From: Sphingobacteriales bacterium
Lineage (GTDB): Bacteria; Bacteroidota; Bacteroidia; Chitinophagales; Chitinophagaceae
Direction of reading: 5' to 3'
DNA length: 61,925 nucleotides
NCBI GenBank assembly: GCA_016185185.1
Contig: JACPOD010000090.1
Coordinates: forward strand, 1-61,925
In this document: positions 33,996 to 43,309 of the stretch, piece after piece
Layout: each line of letters begins with the position of its first letter
Numbering within the stretch: the first letter of the stretch is position 1
Notes under the pieces: model-generated
Database searches by the model: none
Seen by the model: only the letters and a program-made list of their open reading frames with translations
Told to the model about the DNA's origin: nothing
Made by a program: the position numbers and the translations under genes

Positions 33996-35000
33996 ATGAG
34001 ATTACTGTTGCCGCTTATTATTGTATTGTTTTTGGCTTCCTGTAACGACAAAACTCCTGATGTTTCAGAAATAAAAATTGACTTACCGGTTGAACGCTAC
34101 GATAAACTCATTTACGCCATTGACAGCAATAATACTGCAGAAGGGCTTAAGAAAGTATATACACAGCAACCCGCTTTTACCAATGCCTTTATTGCCCAGG
34201 TTCTTCAATTACATCAACCATACAACGATACCAGCAAAGTGCTGCAGGAGGCGATGAAAAATTTTCTTACTCATACGCAACAATTAAAAGATTCTGTATG
34301 GCAGAAATTTGATGCTGATAAAGAATGGACAAAAGGTATAGCAGAAAGCCTCCGGTATGTAAAATATTATTTCCCTCAATATAAAATTCCAAAAATCATT
34401 GCCTTTGTGGGCGATTTAACGGGAAGAGAAATTTTAATACAGGAAGGTTTAGCTATTGGACTGGATTATTATATGGGAAAAGATTTCAGTTATTACCTTA
34501 TCCCTGAAGTTCAAACACAGATACCATCCTATTTATCCCGTCGTTTTTCTCTTGAATACTTACCTGCAAACTGTATGCAGGCCGTGGTGGATGATTTATA
34601 CCCTGATACCAGTTTTTCCAAACCATTAATTGAGCAAATGGTAGAAAAAGGAAAACGTTTTTTTGTTCTAAATAAGTTTTTGCCGAAAACGAATGATACT
34701 TTAAAATTTCAATACAGCAAAGAACAATTAGACTGGTGCTATAAAAACGAAAAAGACATCTGGAAATTTTTTCTCGATGGAGATTTGCTCTACTCCACTG
34801 ATCCTTCCACCAATAATTTTGTCTCGGAAGGGCCCAGTACACAGGGTATGCCACAAGAATCGCCGGGTAATATTGGCTTGTTTGTAGGATGGAGAATTGT
34901 TCAAAAGTATATTGAGAAACATCCTGACATGACCATTCAGCAATTGATGAAAACAGAATCGAAGGTTATTTTTAATGAATCGAAATACAGACCATCATAA
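33996..35000 (+). CDS. gldB: Gliding-motility lipoprotein GldB
   Basis: The 334-residue protein has a lipoprotein signal (MRLLLPLIIVLFLASCND, lipobox cysteine at 16). It matches GldB in layout: DLPVERYDKLIYAID at the start, IIAFVGDLTGREILIQEGLAIGLDYYMGKDFSYY, IPSYLSRRFSLEYLPANCMQAVVDD, and the C-terminal GPSTQGMPQESPGNIGLFVGWRIVQKYIEKHPDMTIQQLM. GldB is required for gliding in Flavobacterium and is widely kept in Bacteroidota; its exact role is not settled. In other genomes gldB lies next to nadE, as here. One base separates its stop from that of the convergent desaturase gene. Confidence 0.88.
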   Translation: MRLLLPLIIVLFLASCNDKTPDVSEIKIDLPVERYDKLIYAIDSNNTAEGLKKVYTQQPAFTNAFIAQVLQLHQPYNDTSKVLQEAMKNFLTHTQQLKDSVWQKFDADKEWTKGIAESLRYVKYYFPQYKIPKIIAFVGDLTGREILIQEGLAIGLDYYMGKDFSYYLIPEVQTQIPSYLSRRFSLEYLPANCMQAVVDDLYPDTSFSKPLIEQMVEKGKRFFVLNKFLPKTNDTLKFQYSKEQLDWCYKNEKDIWKFFLDGDLLYSTDPSTNNFVSEGPSTQGMPQESPGNIGLFVGWRIVQKYIEKHPDMTIQQLMKTESKVIFNESKYRPS

Positions 35001-35001
35001 A

Positions 35002-36081
35002 TCAGGCAGCAGGTCTTTTGCCCAGTTCTTTCAGTAACCTGAAATGTGACATTATTGCTGCCCTTGTAGTGGAAAACCGGTGGTAAGGCAAATCAAACTC
35101 TTTACATTTTTCTTCTACTATCTTACTGATAGCAGGATAATGCACATGACTTATTTTGGGAAACAAGTGGTGCTCCACCTGGAAATTTAAACCCCCGGTA
35201 TACCAGGAAACGATTTTATTATTAATGGCAAAATCAGCGGTGCTTCGTATTTCATGTTCTGCCCAGGACATTTCAATTGTTTTATCGCTAATTGAATCTG
35301 CTTTTACAAATTCAGTATGTTCCACCACATGGGCCAGTTGAAAAACAATTGCCAATGTAATTCCCAGCACCACATGCATGGTTATAAATCCTATAGCCCA
35401 GGTCTGCCATCCTACCATCGCAGCAGGAATTAGTATATAAATTAATACATATAACAGTTTGCTGATCCAGAAAACAATATGTTCTTTCTTATTCATTTTC
35501 TGCAACGGTGTATTTTGAATTTTCTTTTTGAAGTACTTATTAAAATCCAGTAAAAAAACCCAGGCAAAAGAAGAAATAGCATAAAAGAACAAAACATATA
35601 AATGCTGGAAGCGGTGTGCGGGTACCCATTTTTGCGATACACATTGCCGCATCAAAGGGCTTTTCGCTATATCATCATCCATTCCATCAACATTTGTATA
35701 GGTATGATGCAGGATATTGTGTTTAAATTTCCAGATAAATGTATTGCCACCCAGAAAATTGAGGGAGTACCCTAAAGTTTCGTTGAGCCATTTTTTTTCG
35801 GAATAACTTCCGTGGCAGGCATCATGCATTACATTGAAACCAATACTGGCCAGTACAATACCAAATAATCCGCTAAAAAAAATTCCCCAGGCCGCCGGTA
35901 AATGCAGGAATAAAAGGGAAAGATAAATAGACACTGCCGCTGTTAACAAAACTATTGTTTTATGATATAATTTCCAGTTACCTGTTTTTTTGAATTGATT
36001 CGTGGCAAAATAAGAATCTACTGAATTTTTTAACGACTGAAAGAAATGATTGCTGCTGTTGTCGTATGATACTTTTGACAT
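35002..36081 (-). CDS. Membrane fatty acid desaturase (acyl-lipid or acyl-CoA type)
   Basis: The 359-residue protein has the three histidine boxes: HDACHGSYS (box 1, about 95), HNILHHTYTN (box 2, about 135) and QVEHHLFPKISHVHYP (box 3, about 310). Four hydrophobic helices surround them. The third box with Q in place of the first H is typical of front-end desaturases (delta-5/delta-6 type), but bacterial members vary in position specificity. It probably adjusts membrane fluidity. Start at 36081 (MSKVSYDNSSNHFFQ) is preferred; an ATG at 36102 is also in frame. Confidence 0.88.
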   Translation of the reverse strand: MSKVSYDNSSNHFFQSLKNSVDSYFATNQFKKTGNWKLYHKTIVLLTAAVSIYLSLLFLHLPAAWGIFFSGLFGIVLASIGFNVMHDACHGSYSEKKWLNETLGYSLNFLGGNTFIWKFKHNILHHTYTNVDGMDDDIAKSPLMRQCVSQKWVPAHRFQHLYVLFFYAISSFAWVFLLDFNKYFKKKIQNTPLQKMNKKEHIVFWISKLLYVLIYILIPAAMVGWQTWAIGFITMHVVLGITLAIVFQLAHVVEHTEFVKADSISDKTIEMSWAEHEIRSTADFAINNKIVSWYTGGLNFQVEHHLFPKISHVHYPAISKIVEEKCKEFDLPYHRFSTTRAAIMSHFRLLKELGKRPAA

Positions 36082-36231
36082 AACGGTATATATTTTCATC
36101 AAGCCGGGAAGGGGTAATTAATTTTACTAAGGAAGAAGTGAGAAATGAACAACTTTAATAAACCAACAAACCCCGAAACGGGAGATTTGCGGAAGATAAG
36201 ATTTTATTCCCAGTAATCAGGAATCATCCTG

Positions 36232-36618
36232 TTAATTCATCTTAAAAGGAACGATCATTTCAAACAAAGGAATATTAACGGAGAAGTTTTGTTTGGAATT
36301 CAGGTTTTCCATTAAATAAGTACCATGCATTTTACCCAGTTCTGTCCGCAAATTACAACCACTTACATATTGATATTGTTCACCGGAATTTAATACCGGC
36401 TGCACTCCCACTACGCCATCACCTTCCACTTCCCTGTACTGTCCGTTACTATCAAAGATATGCCAGTGACGACGTAAGAGTTTTACAGGAAAAGTATTGT
36501 TGTTTTCGATAGTAATACGATAGGCAAACATGTATTCTCCAGCCATCGGATTACTGTAATCCTGCTGGTAAAATGTTTCTACACTGATGCGTACTCCTTC
36601 TGAAATTTTTGATGTCAT
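36232..36618 (-). CDS. apaG: ApaG-domain protein
   Basis: The 128-residue protein has a single immunoglobulin-like ApaG domain over its full length: VRISVETFYQQDYSNPMAGEYMFAYRITIENNN, VKLLRRHWHIFDSNGQYREVEGDGVVGVQPVLNSGEQYQYVSGC, and MHGTYLME. The family has been linked to Co/Mg homeostasis and to pyrophosphohydrolase activity; its role here is unknown. It is divided from the desaturase gene by about 150 bases and seems to stand alone. Confidence 0.93.
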   Translation of the reverse strand: MTSKISEGVRISVETFYQQDYSNPMAGEYMFAYRITIENNNTFPVKLLRRHWHIFDSNGQYREVEGDGVVGVQPVLNSGEQYQYVSGCNLRTELGKMHGTYLMENLNSKQNFSVNIPLFEMIVPFKMN

Positions 36619-36911
36619 TATTAAGCTATCTTTATAAAAATAAACAAAAAAATACTGTCAAAGTTGTTTCTGAGAATTTACTTCAAATAATAAATCAATT
36701 AACTGGTTGCAGCATTTTAAATTTTAGCAATGCATGCTTCACGGCAGTATGGAAACCAATTGTTTGTATTAATCCTCGTAAAAATGCACTGGCTCAGCTG
36801 GAATTAGAAAACATAAACAATAAAGGCATCAAAAACCGAATGAAATTTATATACGTTCAAAAAACCAGGCTAAGCCTTATACTTTAGCTATAAATAGAAA
36901 TACGCCAATAA

Positions 36912-37151
36912 TCAATTAGGCTCTTCGTAAAGATTTAATGCTGTAATTACTAATAACAGCAATAATGTGAGTGCTATATAGTGGATCTTTTTAAAGCGTT
37001 CCTCATTAACTACATCTTCCTGCATTCTTGCCCTTATAAATAAAATAAAGGTGGCAACACCTGTAATTGCAGAGGTTATGGCAAGTACACAAATAATAAT
37101 AAAAATCAAATCATATTTTTTGTTTGTGAATACCCGTTTTTTAATAACCAC
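36912..37151 (-). CDS. Small protein with two membrane helices
   Basis: The 79-residue frame has two strongly hydrophobic helices, LIFIIICVLAITSAITGVAT and IHYIALTLLLLLVITAL, joined by a charged loop (RARMQEDVVNEERFKK). The nominal start is a GTG at 37151, giving a 46-base overlap with the SUI1 gene. A later start is possible and would remove the overlap but shorten helix 1. I do not recognise a family. It is the next gene after SUI1 on the same strand and could be translationally coupled. Confidence 0.55.
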   Translation of the reverse strand: MVIKKRVFTNKKYDLIFIIICVLAITSAITGVATFILFIRARMQEDVVNEERFKKIHYIALTLLLLLVITALNLYEEPN

Positions 37152-37450
37152 TGTAATATTTTATCTCTGTGGTCGCCCTGCACAATTATTTCTCCGTCTT
37201 TGGCTGAACCTCCAGTGCCGCAATATGATTTTAGTTTTTTCCCCAGTTCTTCCAAATCATTTTCCTGACCGATAAACCCGGTAATAAGCGTTACTGTTTT
37301 ACCACCCCGATGTTTGGTTTCTAAACGTATCCTTAATCTTTGCTGATTGACAGGCAGTGTTTCTTCCACAGCCTTCTCTTCTTCAAATTTAAAATTTGGG
37401 TCGGTACTAAAAACAAATCCCCTGTCATCTGGTTTATTTTTTTTACTCAT
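37106..37450 (-). CDS. SUI1/eIF1-like (YciH) translation factor
   Basis: The 114-residue protein has a variable N-terminus and a C-terminal SUI1 domain at about residues 40-110: RIRLETKHRGGKTVTLITGFIG, LEELGKKLKSYCGTGGSAKDGEIIVQGDHRDKILQWLLKNGY. Bacterial YciH-type proteins resemble eIF1 and influence start selection during stress. It lies 18 bases after nadC in the same direction and is probably in one transcript with it. Confidence 0.92.
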   Translation of the reverse strand: MSKKNKPDDRGFVFSTDPNFKFEEEKAVEETLPVNQQRLRIRLETKHRGGKTVTLITGFIGQENDLEELGKKLKSYCGTGGSAKDGEIIVQGDHRDKILQWLLKNGYSQTKNMI

Positions 37451-37468
37451 AATTAAAAAGTTGAAAGG

Positions 37469-38329
37469 TTAAATTATTACTGCTTTAAGGCTAAGGTCTA
37501 AACTTCTTGCCTGGTGAATCAATCCGCCTACACTAACATAATCCACACCGGTTTCTGCATAGCTAACTATGTTATCAAGGTTAATCCCGCCACTGGCTTC
37601 CGTTTCAAATTCACCATTTATAATTTGTAAAGCTTCTTTAATCTGATCCGGAGAAAAATTATCAAGCATAATACGAAATACCTTTCCTTTTGCTACGGCA
37701 GTAACCCGCTTAACATCATCAATATTTCTTGTCTCCACTTCTATTTTCAAATGAGGCTTTTTTAGTTGTACATAATCATATGCTTTGTTGATTGCTTTTT
37801 CTATTCCGCCGCAATAATCGATATGGTTATCTTTCAGCATGATCATATCATATAAAGCCATCCGGTGGTTAATGCCGCCACCAATTCTTACTGCTTCTTT
37901 TTCCAGCAACCTAAAATTGGGCGTGGTTTTTCTCGTATCTAAAACTTTAGTATGATATCCCTTTAATTTATCGGTAAATTTTTTGGTAAGGGTAGCTATA
38001 CCACTCATTCTTTGCATACAATTCAATGCCAAACGTTCACATTGCAAAATTGTATGTATCCTTGCCTCTACCTCAAAAGCTATTTCACCTTTTGTTATTA
38101 AATCACCGTCTTTTTTATAAACTGTGAACTTTGCTGTGGTTTCCAGATAATGAAAAACTGACTGCGCAACTTCTACTCCCGCCAGCACACCTTCCTCCTT
38201 AATTTTTAAAACAGCTTTACCCCTTGCATTTTTATCTATGGTACTTAATGTGGAATGGTCACCATCACCAATATCTTCGTTTAAGGCATTTTTTATTAAT
38301 ATATTTAATTGCTGTTCATAAGTCATCAT
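37469..38329 (-). CDS. nadC: Nicotinate-nucleotide pyrophosphorylase (carboxylating)
   Basis: Makes nicotinate mononucleotide from quinolinate and PRPP. The 286-residue protein shows the type II PRTase features: ALNEDIGDGDHST, LNCMQRMSGIATLT, LDTRKTTPNFRLLEKEAVRIGGGINHRMALYDMIMLKDNHI, EVETRNIDDV, IMLDNFSPDQI and EASGGINLDN, with YVSVGGLIHQARSLDLSLK at the end. Together with nadE (32235-33917) it covers two steps of NAD synthesis; nadA and nadB are not in the window. Confidence 0.95.
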   Translation of the reverse strand: MMTYEQQLNILIKNALNEDIGDGDHSTLSTIDKNARGKAVLKIKEEGVLAGVEVAQSVFHYLETTAKFTVYKKDGDLITKGEIAFEVEARIHTILQCERLALNCMQRMSGIATLTKKFTDKLKGYHTKVLDTRKTTPNFRLLEKEAVRIGGGINHRMALYDMIMLKDNHIDYCGGIEKAINKAYDYVQLKKPHLKIEVETRNIDDVKRVTAVAKGKVFRIMLDNFSPDQIKEALQIINGEFETEASGGINLDNIVSYAETGVDYVSVGGLIHQARSLDLSLKAVII

Positions 38330-38374
38330 GCAACAAATATCAGTGAAAATTCAAAAGTAAAAAGACAAAAAAAA

Positions 38375-38396
38375 TCCCGCCAATATTTTGACGGGA
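38375..38396 (-). terminator. Terminator after the DUF4783 gene
   Basis: TCCCGC (38375-38380) faces ACGGGA (38391-38396) across an AT-rich loop; on the minus strand it is followed by eight T. It separates the DUF4783 gene from nadC. Confidence 0.7.
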
Positions 38397-38418
38397 CCCT
38401 TTGTATATGTTCACTTAA

Positions 38419-38814
38419 TTATGGTGCCTGTGCTTCTATTCTTATCTCCTGCAGGTATTGCTTATCCCCCCGTTGTTTTACAAATAATGTTGTTCTGAAT
38501 TTCCCATCCTTTGTCTGGAGGTTACCAATACAGTAATTGGACGTTCCGTTATCCCCTTTATGCAGAACTTCAAATGATTTTACTTTATAGTTGTTAAAAA
38601 AATCTTTCATTATCATTTCTGCCTGGCTTTTACTGTAAGAGCTGCTTTTATCAGGCATAGTTATCTCAACAACATTGTCAAAGTTTTTGGCCAGTTGTTC
38701 AGCGCTTCCTGCCTTCATGGCTCCTATTACATCATCCAGTATTCCAAATAGACGGAACGATAACAGGCCCGTGACAAAAACAATTAATAATACAGTGCGT
38801 AAAGTTTTTTTCAT
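38419..38814 (-). CDS. DUF4783 protein, secreted
   Basis: The 131-residue protein has a hydrophobic N-terminal export segment (MKKTLRTVLLIVFVTGLLSF). It then has a compact alpha+beta fold: IGAMKAGSAEQLAKNFDNVVEITMPDKSSSYSKSQAEMIMKDFFNNY, VKSFEVLHKGDNGTSNYCIGNLQT, FRTTLFVKQRGDKQYLQEIRIE. This matches DUF4783, an NTF2-like family found in Bacteroidota, commonly beside nadC as here. The function is unknown. Confidence 0.85.
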   Translation of the reverse strand: MKKTLRTVLLIVFVTGLLSFRLFGILDDVIGAMKAGSAEQLAKNFDNVVEITMPDKSSSYSKSQAEMIMKDFFNNYKVKSFEVLHKGDNGTSNYCIGNLQTKDGKFRTTLFVKQRGDKQYLQEIRIEAQAP

Positions 38815-38941
38815 ACTTCGATTGTTAATTACAGCTATTGTTTTGCTAAAAGCATGCCAATCACTTTGCTTAAGATGACTACAAAATACAACAAGACGGC
38901 TTTAACAAAAAGCCAATTCCCTAAAAATGCTGTAAATGAAG

Positions 38942-38949
38942 TAGTTTTG
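38942..38949 (+). promoter_or_regulatory. gpmI promoter -7 box
   Basis: TAGTTTTG ends seven bases before the gpmI ATG (38957). Because Bacteroidota transcripts usually start about that far beyond the box, the gpmI message may be leaderless. Confidence 0.5.
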
Positions 38950-38956
38950 CACTGTT

Positions 38957-40471
38957 ATGGCAAAGAAAAAAGTTATCCTCATTATTATGGATGGATGGGG
39001 CCTTGGAAAGGTAAAAAAGGCAGACGCTATCCAGAATGCAAATGTTCCTTTTGTAAGCTCCCTTTATAGTAGCTATCCAAATTCAACGCTGGTAACCTGT
39101 GGCGAGGCAGTTGGTTTACCCGACGGCCAGATGGGTAACAGTGAGGTGGGGCATCTTAACCTTGGAGCCGGCAGGATAGTATACCAGGAATTACAGCGTA
39201 TCAATGTAGCTGTACGGGATGGTTCTTTTGCAAAAAATGAGGTGCTCCTGAATGCTGTAAGAGCTGCTAAAGCAACTAACAAAACCTTACACCTTATTGG
39301 ACTTGTTAGCGATGGGGGTGTTCATTCCCATATTAATCATATAAAGGCAATTGCAGATGTTTGTAAAAATGAAGGACAGGCAAATGTCCTTGTTCATGCT
39401 TTTACAGATGGCCGGGATACGGATCCTAAAAGTGGATTGGGTTTTCTAAAAGAACTGCAAGATCATTTAAACAAAACAGTTGGAAAAATTGCCACTGTTT
39501 GTGGCCGGTATTATGCTATGGACAGGGATAAAAGATGGGAAAGAGTAAAATTAGCTTATGACTGTTTAGTAAATGGTGCGGGTGAAAAATTCGATGATGT
39601 ATTGAAAGGAATTAAAGCTTCTTATGACGCTAAAATTACAGATGAATTCATAAAGCCAATTATAAATTCTACTGTGGAGAACGGAACAATTCAGGAAGGT
39701 GATGTGGTTATTTGTTTTAATTTCCGTACAGACCGTTGTCGTGAAATTACCCAGATACTTACACAACAGGATATGCCCGATTTTGGGATGAAGAAACTTA
39801 ATCTTCATTATACAACCATGACAGAATATGATAAAACGTACCAAAATGTAAATGTAGTTTTTGAAACAGATAATTTGAATAATACCCTGGGAGAAATTCT
39901 TCAGCAAAATGGATTAAAACAAATTCGAATTGCTGAAACAGAAAAATATCCGCATGTTAGTTTTTTCTTCAGTGGTGGACGGGAGAAACCCTTTGATGGT
40001 GAAAGCAGGATCATGATTCCCTCTCCCAGGGTAGCTACTTACGATCTGCAACCGGAGATGAGTGCTTATGAGGTAACCGATGCCATTATTCCTGAAATTG
40101 AAAAAGAAAGCCCGGATTTTATTTGTTTAAATTTTGCCAATGCTGACATGGTTGGCCACACTGGTGTTTTTGAAGCAGCTATAAAAGCAGCAGAAACTGT
40201 TGATAAATGTGTTGAGAGAATCGCAACTTCTGCTTTAGCACATGGTTACACTATTTTTTTAACTGCCGACCACGGCAACAGTGATTATATGATTAATGAC
40301 GATGGTACCCCTAATACGGCACATACATTAAATCTTGTACCATTCTTTATTATTGATAAAGAATGGAGAGGTACAATAAAACCCGGTAAACTGGGAGATA
40401 TAGCCCCCACCATTTTAAAATTTATGGAACTTCCTATTCCCAAAGAGATGACCGGTGATGTTTTAATTTGA
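38957..40471 (+). CDS. gpmI: 2,3-bisphosphoglycerate-independent phosphoglycerate mutase
   Basis: Glycolytic enzyme interconverting 3- and 2-phosphoglycerate using two Mn ions. The 504-residue protein shows LIIMDGWGLG (metal aspartate), the catalytic serine in GQMGNSEVGHLNLGAGR, HAFTDGRDTDPKSG, GRYYAMDRDKRWERV, CFNFRTDRCREIT, NFANADMVGHTGVFEA and FLTADHGNSDYM (metal ligands). The length is standard. Transcribed alone. Immediate neighbours are a DUF4783 gene (divergent) and an ECF sigma gene. Confidence 0.96.
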   Translation: MAKKKVILIIMDGWGLGKVKKADAIQNANVPFVSSLYSSYPNSTLVTCGEAVGLPDGQMGNSEVGHLNLGAGRIVYQELQRINVAVRDGSFAKNEVLLNAVRAAKATNKTLHLIGLVSDGGVHSHINHIKAIADVCKNEGQANVLVHAFTDGRDTDPKSGLGFLKELQDHLNKTVGKIATVCGRYYAMDRDKRWERVKLAYDCLVNGAGEKFDDVLKGIKASYDAKITDEFIKPIINSTVENGTIQEGDVVICFNFRTDRCREITQILTQQDMPDFGMKKLNLHYTTMTEYDKTYQNVNVVFETDNLNNTLGEILQQNGLKQIRIAETEKYPHVSFFFSGGREKPFDGESRIMIPSPRVATYDLQPEMSAYEVTDAIIPEIEKESPDFICLNFANADMVGHTGVFEAAIKAAETVDKCVERIATSALAHGYTIFLTADHGNSDYMINDDGTPNTAHTLNLVPFFIIDKEWRGTIKPGKLGDIAPTILKFMELPIPKEMTGDVLI

Positions 40472-40634
40472 TTTTTTATAAAATTTTAAAGCAAAAACCC
40501 GGTTCTGTCTAATTAAAGTTGGTTTTATTTATTTGATATTCCTTTCATGTTACGATTTCATGACAAATTTTAACAGCCAAAGCAGCTACCTATTTAAGGA
40601 ATTTGTCTAATTTACGGGTAACTAAACATTCTTA

Positions 40635-41216
40635 ATGACAGAGGAAGCCATTTTACTAGGCTGCTTGAAAAACGAACCGGCAGCCCAACAGGAATTGTAT
40701 CAACGATACAGTCCTAAAATGCTGGCTGTTTGTTACCGCTTTGCGAAGAACAGGGAAGATGCAGAAGATATGTTGCAGGAAGGTTTTATCCGTATTTTTT
40801 CGCAAATGCATCAATTCAGGGCACAAGGAGCATTTGAAGGGTGGGTACGCAGGATTATAGTTCATACCTGCATCAACATTTTGAAAAAGAATAAAAAATT
40901 CAATGAGAGTGTTGACATTATCCATGCTACAAATATCCAGGTGAGAGAAGAGTCGGTACCATCAATAATCCAGGCAAAGCAGGTAGTGGAATGTATCAGG
41001 ATGCTGCCACTTGGTTACAGAACCGTTTTGAACCTTTTTGCGCTAGAAGGGTATTCGCATAAAGAAATTGCTGATATGCTGGATATTGAGGAAAGTACCA
41101 GCCGTTCACAATACACAAGAGCAAAAGCTATGTTACAAGAGATATTAGTACGCAAAAAAATAATTCTGGAACCTAAAAGAAAAACCGATTTATTAGCTGC
41201 AATGCAGTTAAGATAG
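40635..41216 (+). CDS. ECF-type RNA polymerase sigma factor
   Basis: The 193-residue protein has region 2 (YQRYSPKMLAVCYRFAKNREDAEDMLQEGFIRIFSQMHQFRAQGAFEGWVRRIIVHTCINILKK) and region 4 (RMLPLGYRTVLNLFALEGYSHKEIADMLDIEESTSRSQYTRAKAMLQEIL) with no region 3, so it belongs to the extracytoplasmic-function group. The next gene, 38 bases on, encodes a protein with one membrane helix that may be its regulator. The target promoters are unknown. Confidence 0.93.
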   Translation: MTEEAILLGCLKNEPAAQQELYQRYSPKMLAVCYRFAKNREDAEDMLQEGFIRIFSQMHQFRAQGAFEGWVRRIIVHTCINILKKNKKFNESVDIIHATNIQVREESVPSIIQAKQVVECIRMLPLGYRTVLNLFALEGYSHKEIADMLDIEESTSRSQYTRAKAMLQEILVRKKIILEPKRKTDLLAAMQLR

Positions 41217-41254
41217 ACCCAACCCTATATTGAAAACTCAAACCAAAATTGACC

Positions 41255-42643
41255 ATGGACAAAGATTTTTATATGAATGATTTTGAACAGCTGCTGAGAG
41301 ATAAAACTGAAGAGTTTAAAATGTACCCTTCCGAATCTGTCTGGACCAATGTTTACAATAAATTACATCCTGGCAGAAAATGGGGGATTATCGGAGGCTC
41401 TGTGTTATTATTGTTATTTACCGCATCCGTATTAGTTTTAAGAACAAATAATTCCACTGCAAAGAAAGAAGCGTCTGCTGAAAAAAATACACAGCAAACT
41501 TCCATAGCTGTAAATCATTCTGTCCCCGCAGATGCCGATCAAATAGGTACACCAAAAATTTCAGATCAAAATCTTTATAATATTACCCGTAGTTCAGGAG
41601 TTGATCATACATTAAGTCATAGTATTTCATCACAGGATTACAAAGTTTTATCGTCTTCAAATTCCGAATTTGGATTAAATAATTTTTCTGCTGCTTATGG
41701 AATCATTTCGGATGTAACAAAAGTAATACCTGGTAATTTTGCATTATCAAACGCATTGACATCCTCCGCTACTCCGGTATCATCTGAAATGATGTCTGAC
41801 CTCTCAGATGCACCAGCCACTCAATTTGAAAAAGATCCTGTATTGTTCGCTGAAAATGTTTATGTTAACGCAAATAGTTTTAATAACACCATAAAAAAAG
41901 CTTCTGTAAAAAAAGCTTCCAGGTTTGAATGGCAGTTTTACTTTGCACCCTCCAGTAGCTACAGGGCTTTATATAAAGATGCAGACAATACTGGTTTAGC
42001 TTATGCTTATTCCGGTTTTATACCGGGAGATATCAGTAAGGCTGTTAACCATACGCCGGCAATGGGCTTTGAAATTGGAAATGCTTTTCTTTTTTCTTTA
42101 TCCAACTCTATAAAAATAAAAGCCGGAGCCCAGTTAAACTATTCAAGGTATAATATCAAAGCTTATTCTACCCCCTACCCTGAACTAACAACAATAAGAT
42201 TGAGGAGTAATAATAACCAGCCACAGGATATTACAGTGACCTCCTCATATAAAAATTATGGTGTTTATTATGAGGCTACTACTATTGGAAGTCAGAATGT
42301 GGCAATTTCTATCCCCCTGGGCGTTGATCTCAAAATGACTGGTAATAAGAAACTAAGCTGGTATGTTTCCGGAAGTTTTCAACCAACTTATATCCTTAAT
42401 AACAAAGCATTCCTCATAACAAATGATCTGAAGAATTATGTGCAAAATGCGGATTTATTCAGAAAATTTACAATGAATACCGGGGTTGAAACATTCCTGC
42501 GTTTTGAAAGAAATAATGGAGTGGCTTTACAGATAGGACCACAGATACGGTACCAGATTAATTCTTCATATACAAAAAAATATCCCATCAGTGAGCATTT
42601 GATTGAGTATGGATTAAAAGTTGGGATAACCAAAAAATTCTAA
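41255..42643 (+). CDS. Sigma-factor-linked membrane protein with a barrel-like C-terminal domain
   Basis: The 462-residue protein has a cytoplasmic N-terminus (MDKDFYMNDFEQLLRDKTEEFKMYPSESVWTNVYNKL) and one membrane helix at about residues 45-65 (WGIIGGSVLLLLFTASVLVL). A long Ser/Thr-rich linker follows. The C-terminal 240 residues look like outer-membrane beta strands (FYFAPSSSYRALY, AGAQLNYSRYNI, LQIGPQIRYQINSSY, YGLKVGITKKF). The N-terminal layout is that of proteins that sequester ECF sigma factors in Bacteroidota. It could thus be an anti-sigma-like sensor, but I cannot prove it. An ATG at 41255 is used; the frame opens with TTG at 41249. Confidence 0.75.
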   Translation: MDKDFYMNDFEQLLRDKTEEFKMYPSESVWTNVYNKLHPGRKWGIIGGSVLLLLFTASVLVLRTNNSTAKKEASAEKNTQQTSIAVNHSVPADADQIGTPKISDQNLYNITRSSGVDHTLSHSISSQDYKVLSSSNSEFGLNNFSAAYGIISDVTKVIPGNFALSNALTSSATPVSSEMMSDLSDAPATQFEKDPVLFAENVYVNANSFNNTIKKASVKKASRFEWQFYFAPSSSYRALYKDADNTGLAYAYSGFIPGDISKAVNHTPAMGFEIGNAFLFSLSNSIKIKAGAQLNYSRYNIKAYSTPYPELTTIRLRSNNNQPQDITVTSSYKNYGVYYEATTIGSQNVAISIPLGVDLKMTGNKKLSWYVSGSFQPTYILNNKAFLITNDLKNYVQNADLFRKFTMNTGVETFLRFERNNGVALQIGPQIRYQINSSYTKKYPISEHLIEYGLKVGITKKF

Positions 42644-42668
42644 CCAAATATTAACGCATTGCATATCT

Positions 42669-42690
42669 AACGCCGGTACTTTCCGGCGTT
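42669..42690 (+). terminator. Terminator after the sigma-linked membrane protein gene
   Basis: AACGCCGG (42669-42676) pairs with CCGGCGTT (42683-42690) and is followed by TTTG. It closes the sigma factor operon. Confidence 0.8.
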
Positions 42691-42730
42691 TTTGTATTTA
42701 TTAACTTTTTCAATTCCTTAATTTTACCAG

Positions 42731-43303
42731 ATGAAGTTTTACAGTTTACTGATTTTACTGCCTGCAATTTTTTATACGTCTGCCTGCAAACAACAAAAGC
42801 CACAGCAAAAAGAGCAAAAGCAAAAAGACTTCTTACCTGTTACAGATTTTCTTGCGGGAGAGATCAGGCATATTGATTCAATACCCTATGCTTTTACAAA
42901 TTTCATAACAATAGGTGACAAAACGGATTCAGCATTTATAAATAAAGAACTTTTTCATACCATGGTTAATGAATTCCTCGAAGTTAACATTACCGATAAA
43001 AAACATATTGATTATTATGATGAAACTTCTTTAATTGACACATCAATTAATATGGCCATTTTTACTTATCTCGCAAATTCCCCAGACATGAAGGTTGCCC
43101 GCATTGATGCTTATATTGACCCTGGTTCCGGGAAATTCAGAAAAGTTTTTATAAAAAGAATTTATAATAACAAGGACACTACATGGGAAAAACAATTGCT
43201 TTGGCAGACCAGTGGTAATTTCTCTCTCATTACCCGGCAGGTTGTAAATGATAAAGAATTTATTAAACAGGAAAGGGTTGTTTGGGACGACAAGAAAGAA
43301 TAA
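42731..43303 (+). CDS. Putative lipoprotein of unknown function
   Basis: The 190-residue protein has a lipoprotein signal (MKFYSLLILLPAIFYTSACKQ, cysteine at 19), then a Gln/Lys-rich linker and a mixed alpha/beta domain (VTDFLAGEIRHIDSIPYAFTNFI, HTMVNEFLEVNITDKKHID, KVARIDAYIDPGSGKFRKVFIKRIYN). I do not recognise a family. It ends six bases before uvrC and is probably co-transcribed with it, although no functional link is obvious. Confidence 0.72.
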   Translation: MKFYSLLILLPAIFYTSACKQQKPQQKEQKQKDFLPVTDFLAGEIRHIDSIPYAFTNFITIGDKTDSAFINKELFHTMVNEFLEVNITDKKHIDYYDETSLIDTSINMAIFTYLANSPDMKVARIDAYIDPGSGKFRKVFIKRIYNNKDTTWEKQLLWQTSGNFSLITRQVVNDKEFIKQERVVWDDKKE

Positions 43304-43309
43304 CCAGTA

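Noticed and set aside
36609-36887. A 92-codon plus-strand frame between apaG and the small membrane protein gene
   Set aside because: Composition is that of AT-rich noncoding DNA, there is no recognisable domain or promoter, and it overlaps the start of apaG. I treat 36619-36911 as noncoding.
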